From Crossiella cryophila (GTDB lineage: Bacteria > Actinomycetota > Actinomycetes > Mycobacteriales > Pseudonocardiaceae), in contig NZ_JACHMH010000001.1 in assembly GCF_014204915.1 (NCBI RefSeq), forward strand, positions 4,365,501 to 4,429,500: a stretch of 64,000 bases of DNA, given 5' to 3'. Below are positions 42,428-51,380 of the stretch, one piece after another. The notes under the pieces are model-generated. The model saw nothing but the letters and a program-made list of their open reading frames with translations, searched no databases and had not been told where the DNA came from. A program made the translations under genes and the position numbers. Every line of letters starts with the position of its first letter. Position 1 is the stretch's first letter.

Positions 42428-43162
42428 GTGATTTCCGGGCCAGCCAGCACCCTCCAGGGCCACGACGGCGATGCCGTCCTGCACCAGGACGCCGTCGAGT
42501 TGCGTTTCCCGACGCGGCTGAGCACGCGAGCGGTCAAGAGCGCGCGCAGTCCGCGGCGGGTGCCGGTGGCCGCGATCACCGACGTCGAGTACGTGGCCGG
42601 TGGCCGTCGGCCGTACCTGCGGTTGCGGCTGGCCGGGGAACTGCCGGGGCACGAGCCGCGGCTGCCCGAACTGGACGTGGACGCGCTGGTGCTGCGGCCG
42701 GACCGGCGGGCGGACAACGACGCGTTCGTGGCGCAGTTGCGTTCCCGCCTGGCCGCCGAGCCGGTGCCGGACCCGCGACTGCTCGCCCCGGACGCGCACG
42801 CGCCCGGCCTGGCCCCGGTCACCGGGCCGGTGCGACTGCGAGTGTCCACTTTGGACGGTGTGGTCAGCATGGACGAGCGGCGCCTGGTGATCGAGTTCAG
42901 CTCCGGCATGCGCAAGCCCCGGCGGCACGAACTCGCCCTCGCCGAGCTGCAGGGCGTGGAGTTCATCCCGGCCAAGCCGCATCGGTCCGGGCTGGTGCGG
43001 TTCCTGGTGCCGGGTGCGGAACTGCGGCCGGATCCGCGGCGTGATCCGCACACGGTCCGGTTCATGGCCGGTGTCGAGGAGGGCCGGATGGCCGACCTGG
43101 CCGCGGAACTGGCCGCCCGGCTGATCCCGGCGGCCGAACCCGCGCTGGTGTCCCAGAACTAG
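42428..43162 (+). CDS. DUF4429 protein (two PH-like domains)
   Basis: The product has 244 residues and two similar halves (VLHQDAVELRFP...RRVPVAAITDVEYV; VSMDERRLVIEFSSG...LALAELQGVEF). Each resembles the DUF4429/PH-like fold of small actinobacterial proteins. Function is unknown. No membrane segment or signal. The start is GTG. It overlaps the convergent LysR gene by four bases. Confidence 0.72.
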   Translation: MISGPASTLQGHDGDAVLHQDAVELRFPTRLSTRAVKSARSPRRVPVAAITDVEYVAGGRRPYLRLRLAGELPGHEPRLPELDVDALVLRPDRRADNDAFVAQLRSRLAAEPVPDPRLLAPDAHAPGLAPVTGPVRLRVSTLDGVVSMDERRLVIEFSSGMRKPRRHELALAELQGVEFIPAKPHRSGLVRFLVPGAELRPDPRRDPHTVRFMAGVEEGRMADLAAELAARLIPAAEPALVSQN

Positions 43163-44157
43163 ACCGCGAGGGGCGGGCAGACCAGCATGGCCGCGTCGAG
43201 TTCGGCGTGCGCCTCCGGATGGTCGGCCCACCAGCGGGCGAAGGTCGGGTTTCTGTCCACAATGGAGCGATAGGCGTAGGCGGCGCTGGCGAACACCTCG
43301 TGTGCCCGTCCGGCGAGGGCGCCGTCGGTGCGCACCCCCACCATGATCGGCACCTGCAGCGGGTCGCCGAGCAGTGGCCGGACCGCTATTCCGTTGCCAC
43401 TGCGCGAAGCGGGGGCGGCCAGGGACACCGCGCCGTTCTCCACCAGCACCCTGGCCATGCCGGCTTCCCAGGTGTGGTGCCGGATCCGCGGGGTGAAACC
43501 GGCGGTGGCGCAGGCGGTGTGCAGCTGCATGCGCAGGCTGTTGGCCTCCGGCGGCGGCACCACCCAGTCGCAGTCGGCCAGCTCCGCCAGTGAGATCACC
43601 TCGCGCACGGCCAGGGGATGGTCCTCGGCGACGGCGACGAACTGCGGTTCCAGTACCAGGGTGCGGATCTCCACGCCGCTGAGCCTGCGGCGTTCCAGGC
43701 CGTCGAAGCGCTCGAACACGGCCAGGTGCAGCCGCGCGGAGTTGAGCATCTCGACCAGGGTGTGCCCGACCGGTTCGATCTCGGTGCGCACCTCCGAGCA
43801 GGGCAACCGGTTGCTCAGCTCGGCGACCAGGCGGGCCAGGAACAGCATCGGCATGCACCCGGCCAGCAGTGGCTGCGGGGTGAAGGTGCGGGCCCGATCC
43901 TGTGCCGAGGCCAGCAAATGATCTAAGTCGTCCAGCACCAGGCGCGCGGTGTTGACCACGTAGCGGCCCAGTTCGGTCGGGGTGCTGCCGGTGGGGCTGC
44001 GGTCGAACAACCGCCCGCCCACCAGGCGTTCCACCCGCTGCAACTGCGCGGTGAGCGCGGGCTGGGTGAGGCCGAGCCGGACGGCCGCCTTGCTCATGCT
44101 GCCGGTCTCGACGATGGCGCAGACCGCACGGAGGTGACGTAGCTCCAGGTCAGCCAT
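43159..44157 (-). CDS. LysR-family transcriptional regulator
   Basis: The product has 332 residues. N-terminal helix-turn-helix (LRHLRAVCAIVETGSMSKAAVRLGLTQPALTAQLQRVERLVGG) and a periplasmic-binding-fold effector domain (PLLAGCMPMLFLARLVAELSNRLP; CDWVVPPPEANSLRM). It lies divergent to the secreted serine protease gene across 116 bases, so control of that gene is possible. A self-regulated target cannot be named. Confidence 0.86.
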   Translation of the reverse strand: MADLELRHLRAVCAIVETGSMSKAAVRLGLTQPALTAQLQRVERLVGGRLFDRSPTGSTPTELGRYVVNTARLVLDDLDHLLASAQDRARTFTPQPLLAGCMPMLFLARLVAELSNRLPCSEVRTEIEPVGHTLVEMLNSARLHLAVFERFDGLERRRLSGVEIRTLVLEPQFVAVAEDHPLAVREVISLAELADCDWVVPPPEANSLRMQLHTACATAGFTPRIRHHTWEAGMARVLVENGAVSLAAPASRSGNGIAVRPLLGDPLQVPIMVGVRTDGALAGRAHEVFASAAYAYRSIVDRNPTFARWWADHPEAHAELDAAMLVCPPLAV

Positions 44158-44273
44158 AAATCGAAGTTATCGCCAATTCCGATGACCGGGCACCCGACGT
44201 TCGGACGATATTTCAGTGCATCCGCCGGAGTCCCTGTCCTGCTTTTCCGGCGGCCCTGCGGAAAGGACAAGCC

Positions 44274-45206
44274 ATGTGGTCAAGCTGGCGGGGATGGGGT
44301 GCGGCGCTGGTCGCCGCGCTGGCCCTGACGACGGGGTTCGCCTCGTCGGTAAATGCTGCGACAACCAACAATGACGATGTTCAACCGTTGATCGTCGGTG
44401 GCCGTCCGGCCAGCGAGGTGTATTCGTTCATGGCCTCGCTGCAAGGCGGTCAGGGCCATTTCTGCGGTGGCTCGCTGATCACCCCGACCTGGGTGGTGAC
44501 CGCGAAACACTGCGTGCAGGGCCAGAGTCCCGGCGGGTTCCGGATCCGGGTCGGCAGCACTACCTGGAACTCCGGCGGCACCCTGGCCCAGACCGCGCAG
44601 ATCGTGCTGGGACAGGGTGACATCGCGCTGGTCCGGCTCAGCGCCGCGGTGCCGCAGGCGCCGATCGCACTGGCCGCCGACGGTGGCGCGGCGGGCACCG
44701 AGACCCGGCTGATCGGCTGGGGCCAGACCTGTCCGACCCGCGGCTGTGGTGGCGCGCCGGTGCAGCTCCAGGAGATCGACGTGCGGGTGCAGGCCAGTGG
44801 CTGCACCGACAACTTCAACCCGCAGACCGAACTGTGTTTGGGCGGCCTGCCCAGCGCGGGCGCCTGCTACGGCGACTCGGGTGGTCCCGCGGTCCGTCAG
44901 GGCAACGGGCGCTGGGAGCTGACCGGCGCGACCAGCCGGGCCGGCCGCGGTCAGCCGACCTGCGGGCAGGCCCCGGCGATCTACATGAACGTGCCGGCGC
45001 ACAAGCAGTGGATCGACCAGGTCACCGGCGGCGACCCCGGCACCGGCTGCGGCAGCACCGCGGCCTGGAGTGCCGAGCAGCTCTACCCGCCGGAGACCCA
45101 GGTCGCGCACAACGGACGCCGCTGGCGCTCGATCTGGTGGAACCGGGCCCAGGAACCCGGCGCCGGACCCTGGTACTGGCAGGACCTGGGGGCCTGCAAC
45201 TCCTGA
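44274..45206 (+). CDS. secreted trypsin-like serine protease with C-terminal chitin-binding (CBM5/12) domain
   Basis: The product has 310 residues. Signal peptide to about residue 28 (SVNA-AT). S1A fold with VGGRPASEV activation segment, catalytic His79 (VVTAKHC, where Ala is replaced by Lys), Asp116 (GDIALVRL) and Ser202 (YGDSGGP). Residues ~265-310 (WSAEQLYPPETQVAHNGRRWRSIWW, then WYWQDLGAC) are a CBM5/12-type chitin/cellulose module. It may act on chitin-associated protein. Seven bases separate its stop from the lipoxygenase start. Confidence 0.88.
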   Translation: MWSSWRGWGAALVAALALTTGFASSVNAATTNNDDVQPLIVGGRPASEVYSFMASLQGGQGHFCGGSLITPTWVVTAKHCVQGQSPGGFRIRVGSTTWNSGGTLAQTAQIVLGQGDIALVRLSAAVPQAPIALAADGGAAGTETRLIGWGQTCPTRGCGGAPVQLQEIDVRVQASGCTDNFNPQTELCLGGLPSAGACYGDSGGPAVRQGNGRWELTGATSRAGRGQPTCGQAPAIYMNVPAHKQWIDQVTGGDPGTGCGSTAAWSAEQLYPPETQVAHNGRRWRSIWWNRAQEPGAGPWYWQDLGACNS

Positions 45207-45213
45207 CCGGACC

Positions 45214-47028
45214 ATGTTTCCTGCACTATTTGCCACGGGCCCGCGGATCACCGCCGAAGGCTCGCGGGCCCGTGGCAGCCTCGCGAAGGTGGCCGACTAT
45301 TTGATCTCCAACCGCGACCAGCGCGCGGACCGGGCCGCCCAGGTGGCCGCCGTCCGCGCCGCCTACCGGTACAACCTGGAACTCGGTTTCCCGGTGGCCG
45401 CCGGGGGCGGTGAGGAGGACGCGCCGTCCTCCCGGTGGCGGTTGCGGGCCCTGGAGCAGCAGGAACGCCTGCGGCTGAACCTGCGGATGCTGCGTCGGCA
45501 GGGCAAGTGGAACTTCGTCAACGACCTGCAGCCGCTCGCCCCGCTGAAGCTGGCCGCGATGGTGCGGGAAGACGACATGGCCGGGATCGTGGACTACTTC
45601 ATGCCGCTGCCCGGCGGTGTCACCGGCGATGTCCGGGAGAAGAGCCTGCAGGATTTCCGCGACGTTTTCGCGCTCTCGCAACCACCCTCGGTGATGGAGC
45701 GCTTCCGGAGTGACGACTACTTCGCCGAGTGTTTCGTGGCCGGACCGGACCCGACCCGGCTCACCCGGATGACGCACATCCCGGAGAAGTTCCCGATCAC
45801 CGACGAACACCTCAACCAGGTGCCCCAGCTCGGCACCGACGATCTGGCCACCGCGATCGCCGCCGGCCGGGTCTACTGGGTGGACTACGAGGCCATGTCC
45901 GAACTGGACAACGGCACCCACCCGCAGGCGCCCAAGTACATGTACGCGCCGATGGTCGCCTTCTGCGTGCCCAGGAACAGCGATCAGCTGCGGCCCTTCG
46001 CCATCCAGTGCGGTCAGGACCCGGCCGGGCGGGAGATCTACACCCCGGCCGACGGGCACTCCTGGAACCTGGCCAAGAACTGCGTGCTGGCCGCGCACAA
46101 CACCTACCACGAGGTGTTGACCCACCTCGGTTTCACCCACTTGATGAGTGAACCGGTGCTGCTGGCCGGGGTGCGCAACTTCGCCGCGAATCACCCGGTG
46201 TGGGTACTGCTGCGCAGGCACTTCGAGGGCACCTTCTCCATCAACAAGCTCGCGGTGGAACTGCTCATCCAGCCGGGCAAGGCGGTGGAGTACCTGATCG
46301 GCTCCGACCTGAAGAGCACCTACCCGTGGCTGGCCAAGCACCGCGCCAACCACTCCTTCCGGGACAACTACCTGCCCACCCGGCTGGCCGGGCACGGCAC
46401 CGGCAGCCGCTCGCTGCCGCACTACCCCTACCGCGACGACGGCCTGCTGGTCTGGCAGGCCATCCAGGACTGGGTCAACGAGTTCGTCGCGCTGTACTAC
46501 CGCGACGACGCCGACGTGCGCGCCGACCACGAACTCCAGTCCTGGGCGGCCGAGGTCGCCACCGACGGCCAGGTCCGTGATTTTGGCGCCACGCCAGGGA
46601 AAATCGCCGACCAGGCCGATCTCGCCGAGATCCTCACCATGGTCATCTGGACCGCGGGCCCGCAGCACGCCGCGGTGAACTTCGCGCAAAAGGACCACCT
46701 GGCCTTCCTGCCGGCCAACCCCCTGGCCGGGTACACGCCGGAGCCCACGGGCAAGGGGCACAGCGAGGCGGACTGGCTGGCCAACCTGCCCCCGCTGGAC
46801 GTGGCGGTGCAGCAGTTCTGCGTGATGACCTTCCTCGGCTCGGTCCGCTACACCACGCTCGGCGACTACGGCCGCGACTTCGCCACCGGCCCGGCCGCCG
46901 CCGCGCACCAGCGGTTCCAGGCCCAACTCGGCGGGGTGGAGGACGCGATCACCGCCCGCAACCAGCGGCGCGCGGTGCCGTATGAGTACCTGCAGCCCTC
47001 GCTGATCCCCAACAGCACCAACATCTAA
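45214..47028 (+). CDS. bacterial lipoxygenase
   Basis: The product has 604 residues with the lipoxygenase iron site: His299 and His304 in YHEVLTHLGFTHLMSEP, His485 in GPQHAAVNFAQ and the C-terminal Ile604 (NSTNI). It would oxygenate polyunsaturated fatty acids. The N-terminal PLAT barrel of plant enzymes is absent, as in other bacterial forms. No signal peptide is seen after MFPALFATGP. The ATG is poorly served by a ribosome site and lies seven bases behind the protease stop, so translational coupling is likely. The stop overlaps the convergent TetR gene by four bases. Confidence 0.88.
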   Translation: MFPALFATGPRITAEGSRARGSLAKVADYLISNRDQRADRAAQVAAVRAAYRYNLELGFPVAAGGGEEDAPSSRWRLRALEQQERLRLNLRMLRRQGKWNFVNDLQPLAPLKLAAMVREDDMAGIVDYFMPLPGGVTGDVREKSLQDFRDVFALSQPPSVMERFRSDDYFAECFVAGPDPTRLTRMTHIPEKFPITDEHLNQVPQLGTDDLATAIAAGRVYWVDYEAMSELDNGTHPQAPKYMYAPMVAFCVPRNSDQLRPFAIQCGQDPAGREIYTPADGHSWNLAKNCVLAAHNTYHEVLTHLGFTHLMSEPVLLAGVRNFAANHPVWVLLRRHFEGTFSINKLAVELLIQPGKAVEYLIGSDLKSTYPWLAKHRANHSFRDNYLPTRLAGHGTGSRSLPHYPYRDDGLLVWQAIQDWVNEFVALYYRDDADVRADHELQSWAAEVATDGQVRDFGATPGKIADQADLAEILTMVIWTAGPQHAAVNFAQKDHLAFLPANPLAGYTPEPTGKGHSEADWLANLPPLDVAVQQFCVMTFLGSVRYTTLGDYGRDFATGPAAAAHQRFQAQLGGVEDAITARNQRRAVPYEYLQPSLIPNSTNI

Positions 47029-47588
47029 AGGCCGCTGACCAGGATCGCGGTGATCACCCGCGCCGCTGCCTCCGGATCGGTGCCGACCTCCGGGGGCAGC
47101 GCGCCGGTGAGCCACAGCGTGGCGAACCCGTGCACCAGGGACCAGGCCGCGATCTCACCCAGCTCCGGCCCGGCCCGGCGCACCGAGGCCACCCCCCTGG
47201 ACAGTGGCGCGTTCGCCCGCTCGCGCGCGGCCCGCACCGCCGGATCATCGGCGCGGTACAGCTCAGGGCGGAACATCACCTCGAAATGCGCCCGGTGCCC
47301 GACCGCGAAGCGCACATAGGCCACGCCCACCTCGGCGAAGCTGCCGGTCCGCTCGGCCACCTCGGCCAGGGTGTCGGCGAGCAGCTCGAACCCCTCGGCG
47401 GCCAGCGCGGTGAACACCCCCGCCTTGTCCCCGAAGTGGTGCACCGGCGCGGCGTGCGAGACCCCGGCCCGGCGGGCCAGTTCACGCAGGCTGAACCCGG
47501 CCGGGCCCTGCTCGGTGATCGCGGTGACCGCCGCGGCCAGCAGCGCCCGCCGCAGATCGCCGTGGTGGTAGGAGCCCCTGGTCGCCAT
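47025..47588 (-). CDS. TetR-family regulator (WHG-domain type)
   Basis: The product has 187 residues. TetR helix-turn-helix at YHHGDLRRALLAAAVTAITEQGPAGFSLRELARRAGVSHAAPVHHFGDKAGVF, and a C-terminal domain with LVHGFATLWLTGALP of the WHG group. It is divergent from the DoxX-VOC-AlkD genes with two inverted repeats between, so it very likely represses them and itself. Confidence 0.88.
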   Translation of the reverse strand: MATRGSYHHGDLRRALLAAAVTAITEQGPAGFSLRELARRAGVSHAAPVHHFGDKAGVFTALAAEGFELLADTLAEVAERTGSFAEVGVAYVRFAVGHRAHFEVMFRPELYRADDPAVRAARERANAPLSRGVASVRRAGPELGEIAAWSLVHGFATLWLTGALPPEVGTDPEAAARVITAILVSGL

Positions 47589-47616
47589 GTGACCACCCTA
47601 ACCCGAATCTAGCCGT

Positions 47617-47657
47617 TGACAAGATAGCTGCTCGCAGCGCATCTTGTCACCGACAAG
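47617..47657. promoter_or_regulatory. TetR operator region
   Basis: Two elements: TGACAAGAT (47617-47625) with exact complement ATCTTGTCA (47641-47649), and the palindrome CTTGTC-ACC-GACAAG (47643-47657). All share the half-site CTTGTC. They lie between the tetR and doxX start codons. Binding by the adjacent TetR is inferred. Confidence 0.65.
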
Positions 47658-47683
47658 TTCGAGGTTCTGGGGAAGGTGTCGAG

Positions 47684-48172
47684 ATGGCTCCGTTGGTTGT
47701 GCTGATCGTGGTCACGCTGGTGTTGTGGCTGGCCGGACGCCTGGGTGTGCGCTGGCTGCGGCCGTGGACGGCGCCGTTGCGCGGTGGGCTGGCGGCGATG
47801 TTCACCGTGACTGGCCTCGCGCACTTCATCGGCCTGCGGGCCGAGCTGATCGCGATGGTCCCGCCAGCGCTGCCCGCGCCCGGACTGCTGGTCACGGTCA
47901 CCGGTGTGCTGGAACTCGTCGGTGCCGCGGCCCTGCTGTGGACGCCGACCGCGCGCTGGGCCGCCGGTGCGCTGAGCCTGCTGCTGGTGCTGATGTTCCC
48001 GGCCAACGTCTACGCCGCGCTCAACGGCCTGTCCCCAGGGGTGATCGACCAGGTCTGGCCGCGCACCGCGCTGCAGATCCTCTTCCTGGCTGCCACCATC
48101 GCGGTGTTCCGCGGCCCGCGCTGTCGGGGCGTCGTGCTGTACTCCCGTGTCAGCGAAGGAGGATCACCGTGA
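47684..48172 (+). CDS. DoxX-family membrane protein
   Basis: The product has 162 residues with four helices (APLVVLIVVTLVLWLAGRLG, a DoxX-type GLAHFIGLRAELIAMVPP, LLVTVTGVLELVGAAALL and the C-terminal ALQILFLAATIAVF). DoxX proteins are quinone-linked or redox-associated membrane proteins, and the small MauE/DoxX relatives are usually of unknown role. First gene of a likely TetR-controlled operon; it overlaps the VOC gene by four bases. Confidence 0.8.
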   Translation: MAPLVVLIVVTLVLWLAGRLGVRWLRPWTAPLRGGLAAMFTVTGLAHFIGLRAELIAMVPPALPAPGLLVTVTGVLELVGAAALLWTPTARWAAGALSLLLVLMFPANVYAALNGLSPGVIDQVWPRTALQILFLAATIAVFRGPRCRGVVLYSRVSEGGSP

Positions 48173-48588
48173 AGTGGACCCTGGAAGTCATCGTCGTCCC
48201 GGTCACCGACCTGGCCCGCGCCCGCGAGTTCTACGCGGAGAAGCTGGGCTTCGCCGTCGACCACGACACCAGGATCAGCGAGGACGTGCACATCGTCCAG
48301 CTCACCCCGCCCGGCTCCGGCTGTTCGATCGTGATCAGCAAGGGCATGTCCCAGATGGCGCCCGGCTCGCTCAAGGGCGTGCAGCTCGTGGTCGGCGACC
48401 TGCGGGCCGCGCACGCCCAGCTCATCGAACGCGGGGTGCCGGTCTCCGAGGTGCAGGTGGCCGGGGCCGAGGGCTTCCGGCAGGCCACCGCCGAGGACGA
48501 CCTCAACAACCAGGGCTTCGTCTTCTTCGACGATCCGGACGGCAACAGCTGGGCGGTGCAGCAGATCACCAGCCGGGGCCTGGACTGA
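48169..48588 (+). CDS. VOC-family protein
   Basis: The product has 139 residues with glyoxalase-fold signatures: VIVVPVTDLARAREFYAEKLGF and the C-terminal GFVFFDDPDGNSWAVQQI. SGCSIVISKG lies in the middle. Substrate unknown. The GTG overlaps the doxX stop and its own stop shares one base with the next start, so the three genes are translationally linked. Confidence 0.83.
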   Translation: MKWTLEVIVVPVTDLARAREFYAEKLGFAVDHDTRISEDVHIVQLTPPGSGCSIVISKGMSQMAPGSLKGVQLVVGDLRAAHAQLIERGVPVSEVQVAGAEGFRQATAEDDLNNQGFVFFDDPDGNSWAVQQITSRGLD

Positions 48589-49316
48589 TGACCGAGCTGA
48601 CCGCCGCCGCGTTCACCGCCCGGCTCACCGCGCTGGCCGACCCGGTGGAGCGGGAGAAGATGCAGCGCTACTTCAAGACCGGGTTCGGCGAGTACGGCGA
48701 GGGCGATGTGTTCCTCGGGGTGCGGATGGGCGCGTTGTTCGAGCTGGCCAAGGAATTCCTCGAACTGCCCGTCGCCGAACTGGAACTGCTGCTGGACAGT
48801 CCGCTGCACGAGATCCGGGCCGGTGCACTGTCCATCATGGACAAACACGCCCGCCGCAAACGCACCCCCGGCGAACGCCGGAAAGAACTCTACGAGCTGT
48901 ACCTGCGCCGCCTGGACCGGATCAACAACTGGGACCTGGTCGACCTGGCCGCCCCGCACGTGGTCGGCGGCTACCTCTACCCCCGCGACCGCGCCCCGCT
49001 GTACCGGCTGGCCCGCTCCACCAACCTGTGGGCCCGGCGCACCTCGATCTACGCCACCGCCTACTTCCTGCGCAAGGGCGAGGTGGAGGACACCCTGGCC
49101 ATCGCGGAGATCCTGTTGGGCGACAAGGAGGATCTCATCCACAAGGCGGTCGGCGGCTGGCTGCGCGAGGTCGGCAACCGGGCCCCCGAGCGGCACCGCG
49201 AGTTCCTCGACGAGCACACGCCCGCCATGGCCAGGGTGACCCTGCGCTACGCCATCGAACGCCTGCCCGAGGAGCGCCGCCGCCACTACCGGAAACTCAA
49301 GGCCGCTACAGAGTGA
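48588..49316 (+). CDS. DNA alkylation repair (AlkD-like HEAT-repeat) protein
   Basis: The product has 242 residues made of HEAT-like helical pairs: FKTGFGEYGEGDVFLGVRMGALFELAKEF, HEIRAGALSIMDKHARR, NNWDLVDLAAPHVVGGYL and LIHKAVGGWLREVGNR. This matches the AlkC/AlkD family of alkylpurine glycosylases. The catalytic Asp of AlkD probably corresponds to the NNWDLVD motif. Third gene of the TetR-divergent unit. Its 3' end overlaps the metallo-hydrolase gene by 11 bases. Confidence 0.87.
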   Translation: MTELTAAAFTARLTALADPVEREKMQRYFKTGFGEYGEGDVFLGVRMGALFELAKEFLELPVAELELLLDSPLHEIRAGALSIMDKHARRKRTPGERRKELYELYLRRLDRINNWDLVDLAAPHVVGGYLYPRDRAPLYRLARSTNLWARRTSIYATAYFLRKGEVEDTLAIAEILLGDKEDLIHKAVGGWLREVGNRAPERHREFLDEHTPAMARVTLRYAIERLPEERRRHYRKLKAATE

Positions 49317-50307
49317 ACGTGCCCAGGTGCCCGTCCGGTTCGAGCACGGTGCTGCGTGGGCTGATCCGGGCCACCACCGCCCGGAAGTCCCGCAGCAGCT
49401 GCGGATCGATGCCCGGGGTGCCCAGTGGGGTGTCCATCCGGTCGTGGTGGCTGGGCACCACGAACCGGGGTCGGCCGAGGGTGACGAGCGCTCGCTCCAC
49501 GAACTGGTAGGTGGTGCCGCCGGTCAGGCTCAGCACCGCGACATCGGGGTGCTGCCCGGCGAGTTCGTTCTCGATGAACGCCGCGGTGCCGATGAACACC
49601 GCCGACAACCGGTCCCCGACGTCCAGGCGGTAGGCCAGGGTCCCACCCTCGACCAGTTCGCCGATGGTGGTCGGCGCCGGTGGGGGAGTGCGGTGGGTGC
49701 CGGGCGCGAAGTACTGGTAGGTCGCGCCGGTGCCGTGCAGGCTGCGGAACCCGCGCACGGTGAAACCCTTGAAGTCCAGGTACTCCCCACCCCGGACGTC
49801 GATCATCCGCCCCGGATCCACGCCCAGCGCGGTGAGCAGGCAGCGGTGGGTCTCGGTGCCGGTGACCCGGGGCGTGTTCTTGTCCTTGCGGTGCAAGGCT
49901 TTCATCAGGTGCGGCACATCGGCCATATGGTCCCAGTGCCCGTGCGTGAGCAGGATCAGCTCCACCGGTGCCGGATCGTCGATCACCGGGGCGAGCTGCT
50001 GGAGGTTGGTGGTCAGCGGGGCCGACGGGTCCAGCGCGCCCGCCGCGGTGGTGTAGCGGAACCGGCTGAGGTACGGGTCGATCAGCACCCGCCGCCCGTC
50101 GAAACTCAGCTCCCAGCCCGCCACGCCCAGCCACCGGAACCGGACCCCGGCGCTGCTCCGGCGCGGCCACCCGGCCTCGGCCGGGGCCGCCTGGGCCGCC
50201 GCACCGAGACCGGTGGCGGCCAGGGTCGCGCCCGCGGTGCCCGCGAGCAGGCCACGCAACAGGTTCCGGCGGCCCGGGTCCGGTGTCCCGGCGCACTCGT
50301 CGCACAT
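49306..50307 (-). CDS. Tat-exported metallo-beta-lactamase-fold hydrolase
   Basis: The product has 333 residues. Twin-arginine signal RRNLLRGLLAGTAGATLAATGLGAAAQAA at residues 13-41. MBL fold with WLGVAGWELSFDG, HGHWDH (about 121-126) and a later conserved SHHDRMD near 287. The UlaG/lactonase-like group is suggested by the IDPYLSR segment. It is probably folded with metal before export and acts outside the membrane; substrate unknown. Divergent to the LysR gene by 116 bases. Confidence 0.85.
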   Translation of the reverse strand: MCDECAGTPDPGRRNLLRGLLAGTAGATLAATGLGAAAQAAPAEAGWPRRSSAGVRFRWLGVAGWELSFDGRRVLIDPYLSRFRYTTAAGALDPSAPLTTNLQQLAPVIDDPAPVELILLTHGHWDHMADVPHLMKALHRKDKNTPRVTGTETHRCLLTALGVDPGRMIDVRGGEYLDFKGFTVRGFRSLHGTGATYQYFAPGTHRTPPPAPTTIGELVEGGTLAYRLDVGDRLSAVFIGTAAFIENELAGQHPDVAVLSLTGGTTYQFVERALVTLGRPRFVVPSHHDRMDTPLGTPGIDPQLLRDFRAVVARISPRSTVLEPDGHLGTFTL

Positions 50308-50378
50308 CGAAGATCCCCTCTCGTCCTCGGCTCGAACGGCGCGAGTCGATCAGAGCCCCGGCCTGCGTGTCCAACATC

Positions 50379-50413
50379 GATATCGGCACCGCTGCGATAC
50401 CTGATCCGATATC
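50379..50413. promoter_or_regulatory. pair of GATATC elements in the LysR/metallo-hydrolase promoter
   Basis: ATCGATATCGG (GATATC at 50379-50384) and CCGATATCATCG (GATATC at 50408-50413) have matching CCGATATC cores in opposite orientation. The second is 10 bases before the LysR start. They could be LysR binding sites; this is a guess from position and symmetry. Confidence 0.35.
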
Positions 50414-50423
50414 ATCGCTGCTC

Positions 50424-51380
50424 GTGGACCTGGTCCGGCATCTCCGCTACTTCCTCGCGGTCGCCGAGGAACTGCATTTCGGCCGGGCCGCGCACCGCCT
50501 CGGCATGGCCCAGCCCCCGCTGTCCCAGCGCATCCAGCGCCTGGAACGCGAACTGGGCGTGCGGCTGTTCGACCGGTCCGCGCGTGCCGTCGCGCTCACC
50601 GACGGCGGCCGGTTGCTGCTCACCGAGGCCCGCGACCTGGTCGAGCGGGCCGAACGACTGCGGGCGCTGGCCGGGCAGGTCGCGCGCGGCGAGGTCGGCA
50701 CGCTGCGGGCCGGGATCCTGCCGGACCTCGGCGGCGGCGCGATCGGCGCCCTGGTGCGCGCGTTCGGGCGGCGATGCGCCGGGGTGGACCTGGAACTGCA
50801 CGAGATCACCACCGCCGAACAGCAACGCGGACTGGCCGAACGCCGCCTCGACGTCGGCATCCTGCGCCACCCCTTCGATGTCCACAGTGGACTGTCCATG
50901 GGCGCGGTGCTGGTGCGGGAGCTGGCAGTGGTGCTGCCGGTGGGGCACCGGCTGGCCGAGCGGGCCGAGATCGGACTGGCCGAACTGAGCGGGGGACTGG
51001 TGCTGTTCCCCCGCGAGGACGCGCCCGCCTGGTACGACGAGCTGCTCACCGGCTGCGCCCGGCACGGCTTCACCCCCACCGAGATCCACCAGGCAGGCAA
51101 CCCGGACTTCGCCGCCGGTCTGGTGCTGGCCGGGCACGCGGTCGCCCTGGCCGACGGTGCACTGGCCACCCGGCACCCCGGCCTGCTGGCCCGGCCGGTG
51201 CGCGGCGCACCACTGCGCCAGCGCACCTCCCCGGTCTGGCCAGCCGACCGGCGTACCGCGGCCACCGACGCCTTCGCCGCCGCGGTCGCCGAGGTGCTCG
51301 GCGCGGCCGGCCTGCCTCAGGCCACCAGCCCGGCGGGCAGCGCCCTGCATCCACGACCGGTTTCGGAGTTCTGGGTATGA
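50424..51380 (+). CDS. LysR-family transcriptional regulator
   Basis: The product has 318 residues with helix-turn-helix HLRYFLAVAEELHFGRAAHRLGMAQPPLSQRIQRLERELGV and an effector domain (GTLRAGILPDLGGGAIGALV; LAVVLPVGHRLAE). The GTG start gives VDLVRHLRY; the open frame upstream crosses the promoter. It overlaps the serine-hydrolase gene by four bases, unusual for a regulator and its target, and faces the Tat-exported hydrolase on the other side. Confidence 0.87.
   Translation: MDLVRHLRYFLAVAEELHFGRAAHRLGMAQPPLSQRIQRLERELGVRLFDRSARAVALTDGGRLLLTEARDLVERAERLRALAGQVARGEVGTLRAGILPDLGGGAIGALVRAFGRRCAGVDLELHEITTAEQQRGLAERRLDVGILRHPFDVHSGLSMGAVLVRELAVVLPVGHRLAERAEIGLAELSGGLVLFPREDAPAWYDELLTGCARHGFTPTEIHQAGNPDFAAGLVLAGHAVALADGALATRHPGLLARPVRGAPLRQRTSPVWPADRRTAATDAFAAAVAEVLGAAGLPQATSPAGSALHPRPVSEFWV

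Noticed and set aside
45070-45213. Upstream start for the lipoxygenase inside the protease gene
   Set aside because: The segment is the shadow frame of the CBM domain, rich in Arg/Pro, and the conserved protein begins at MFPALF.
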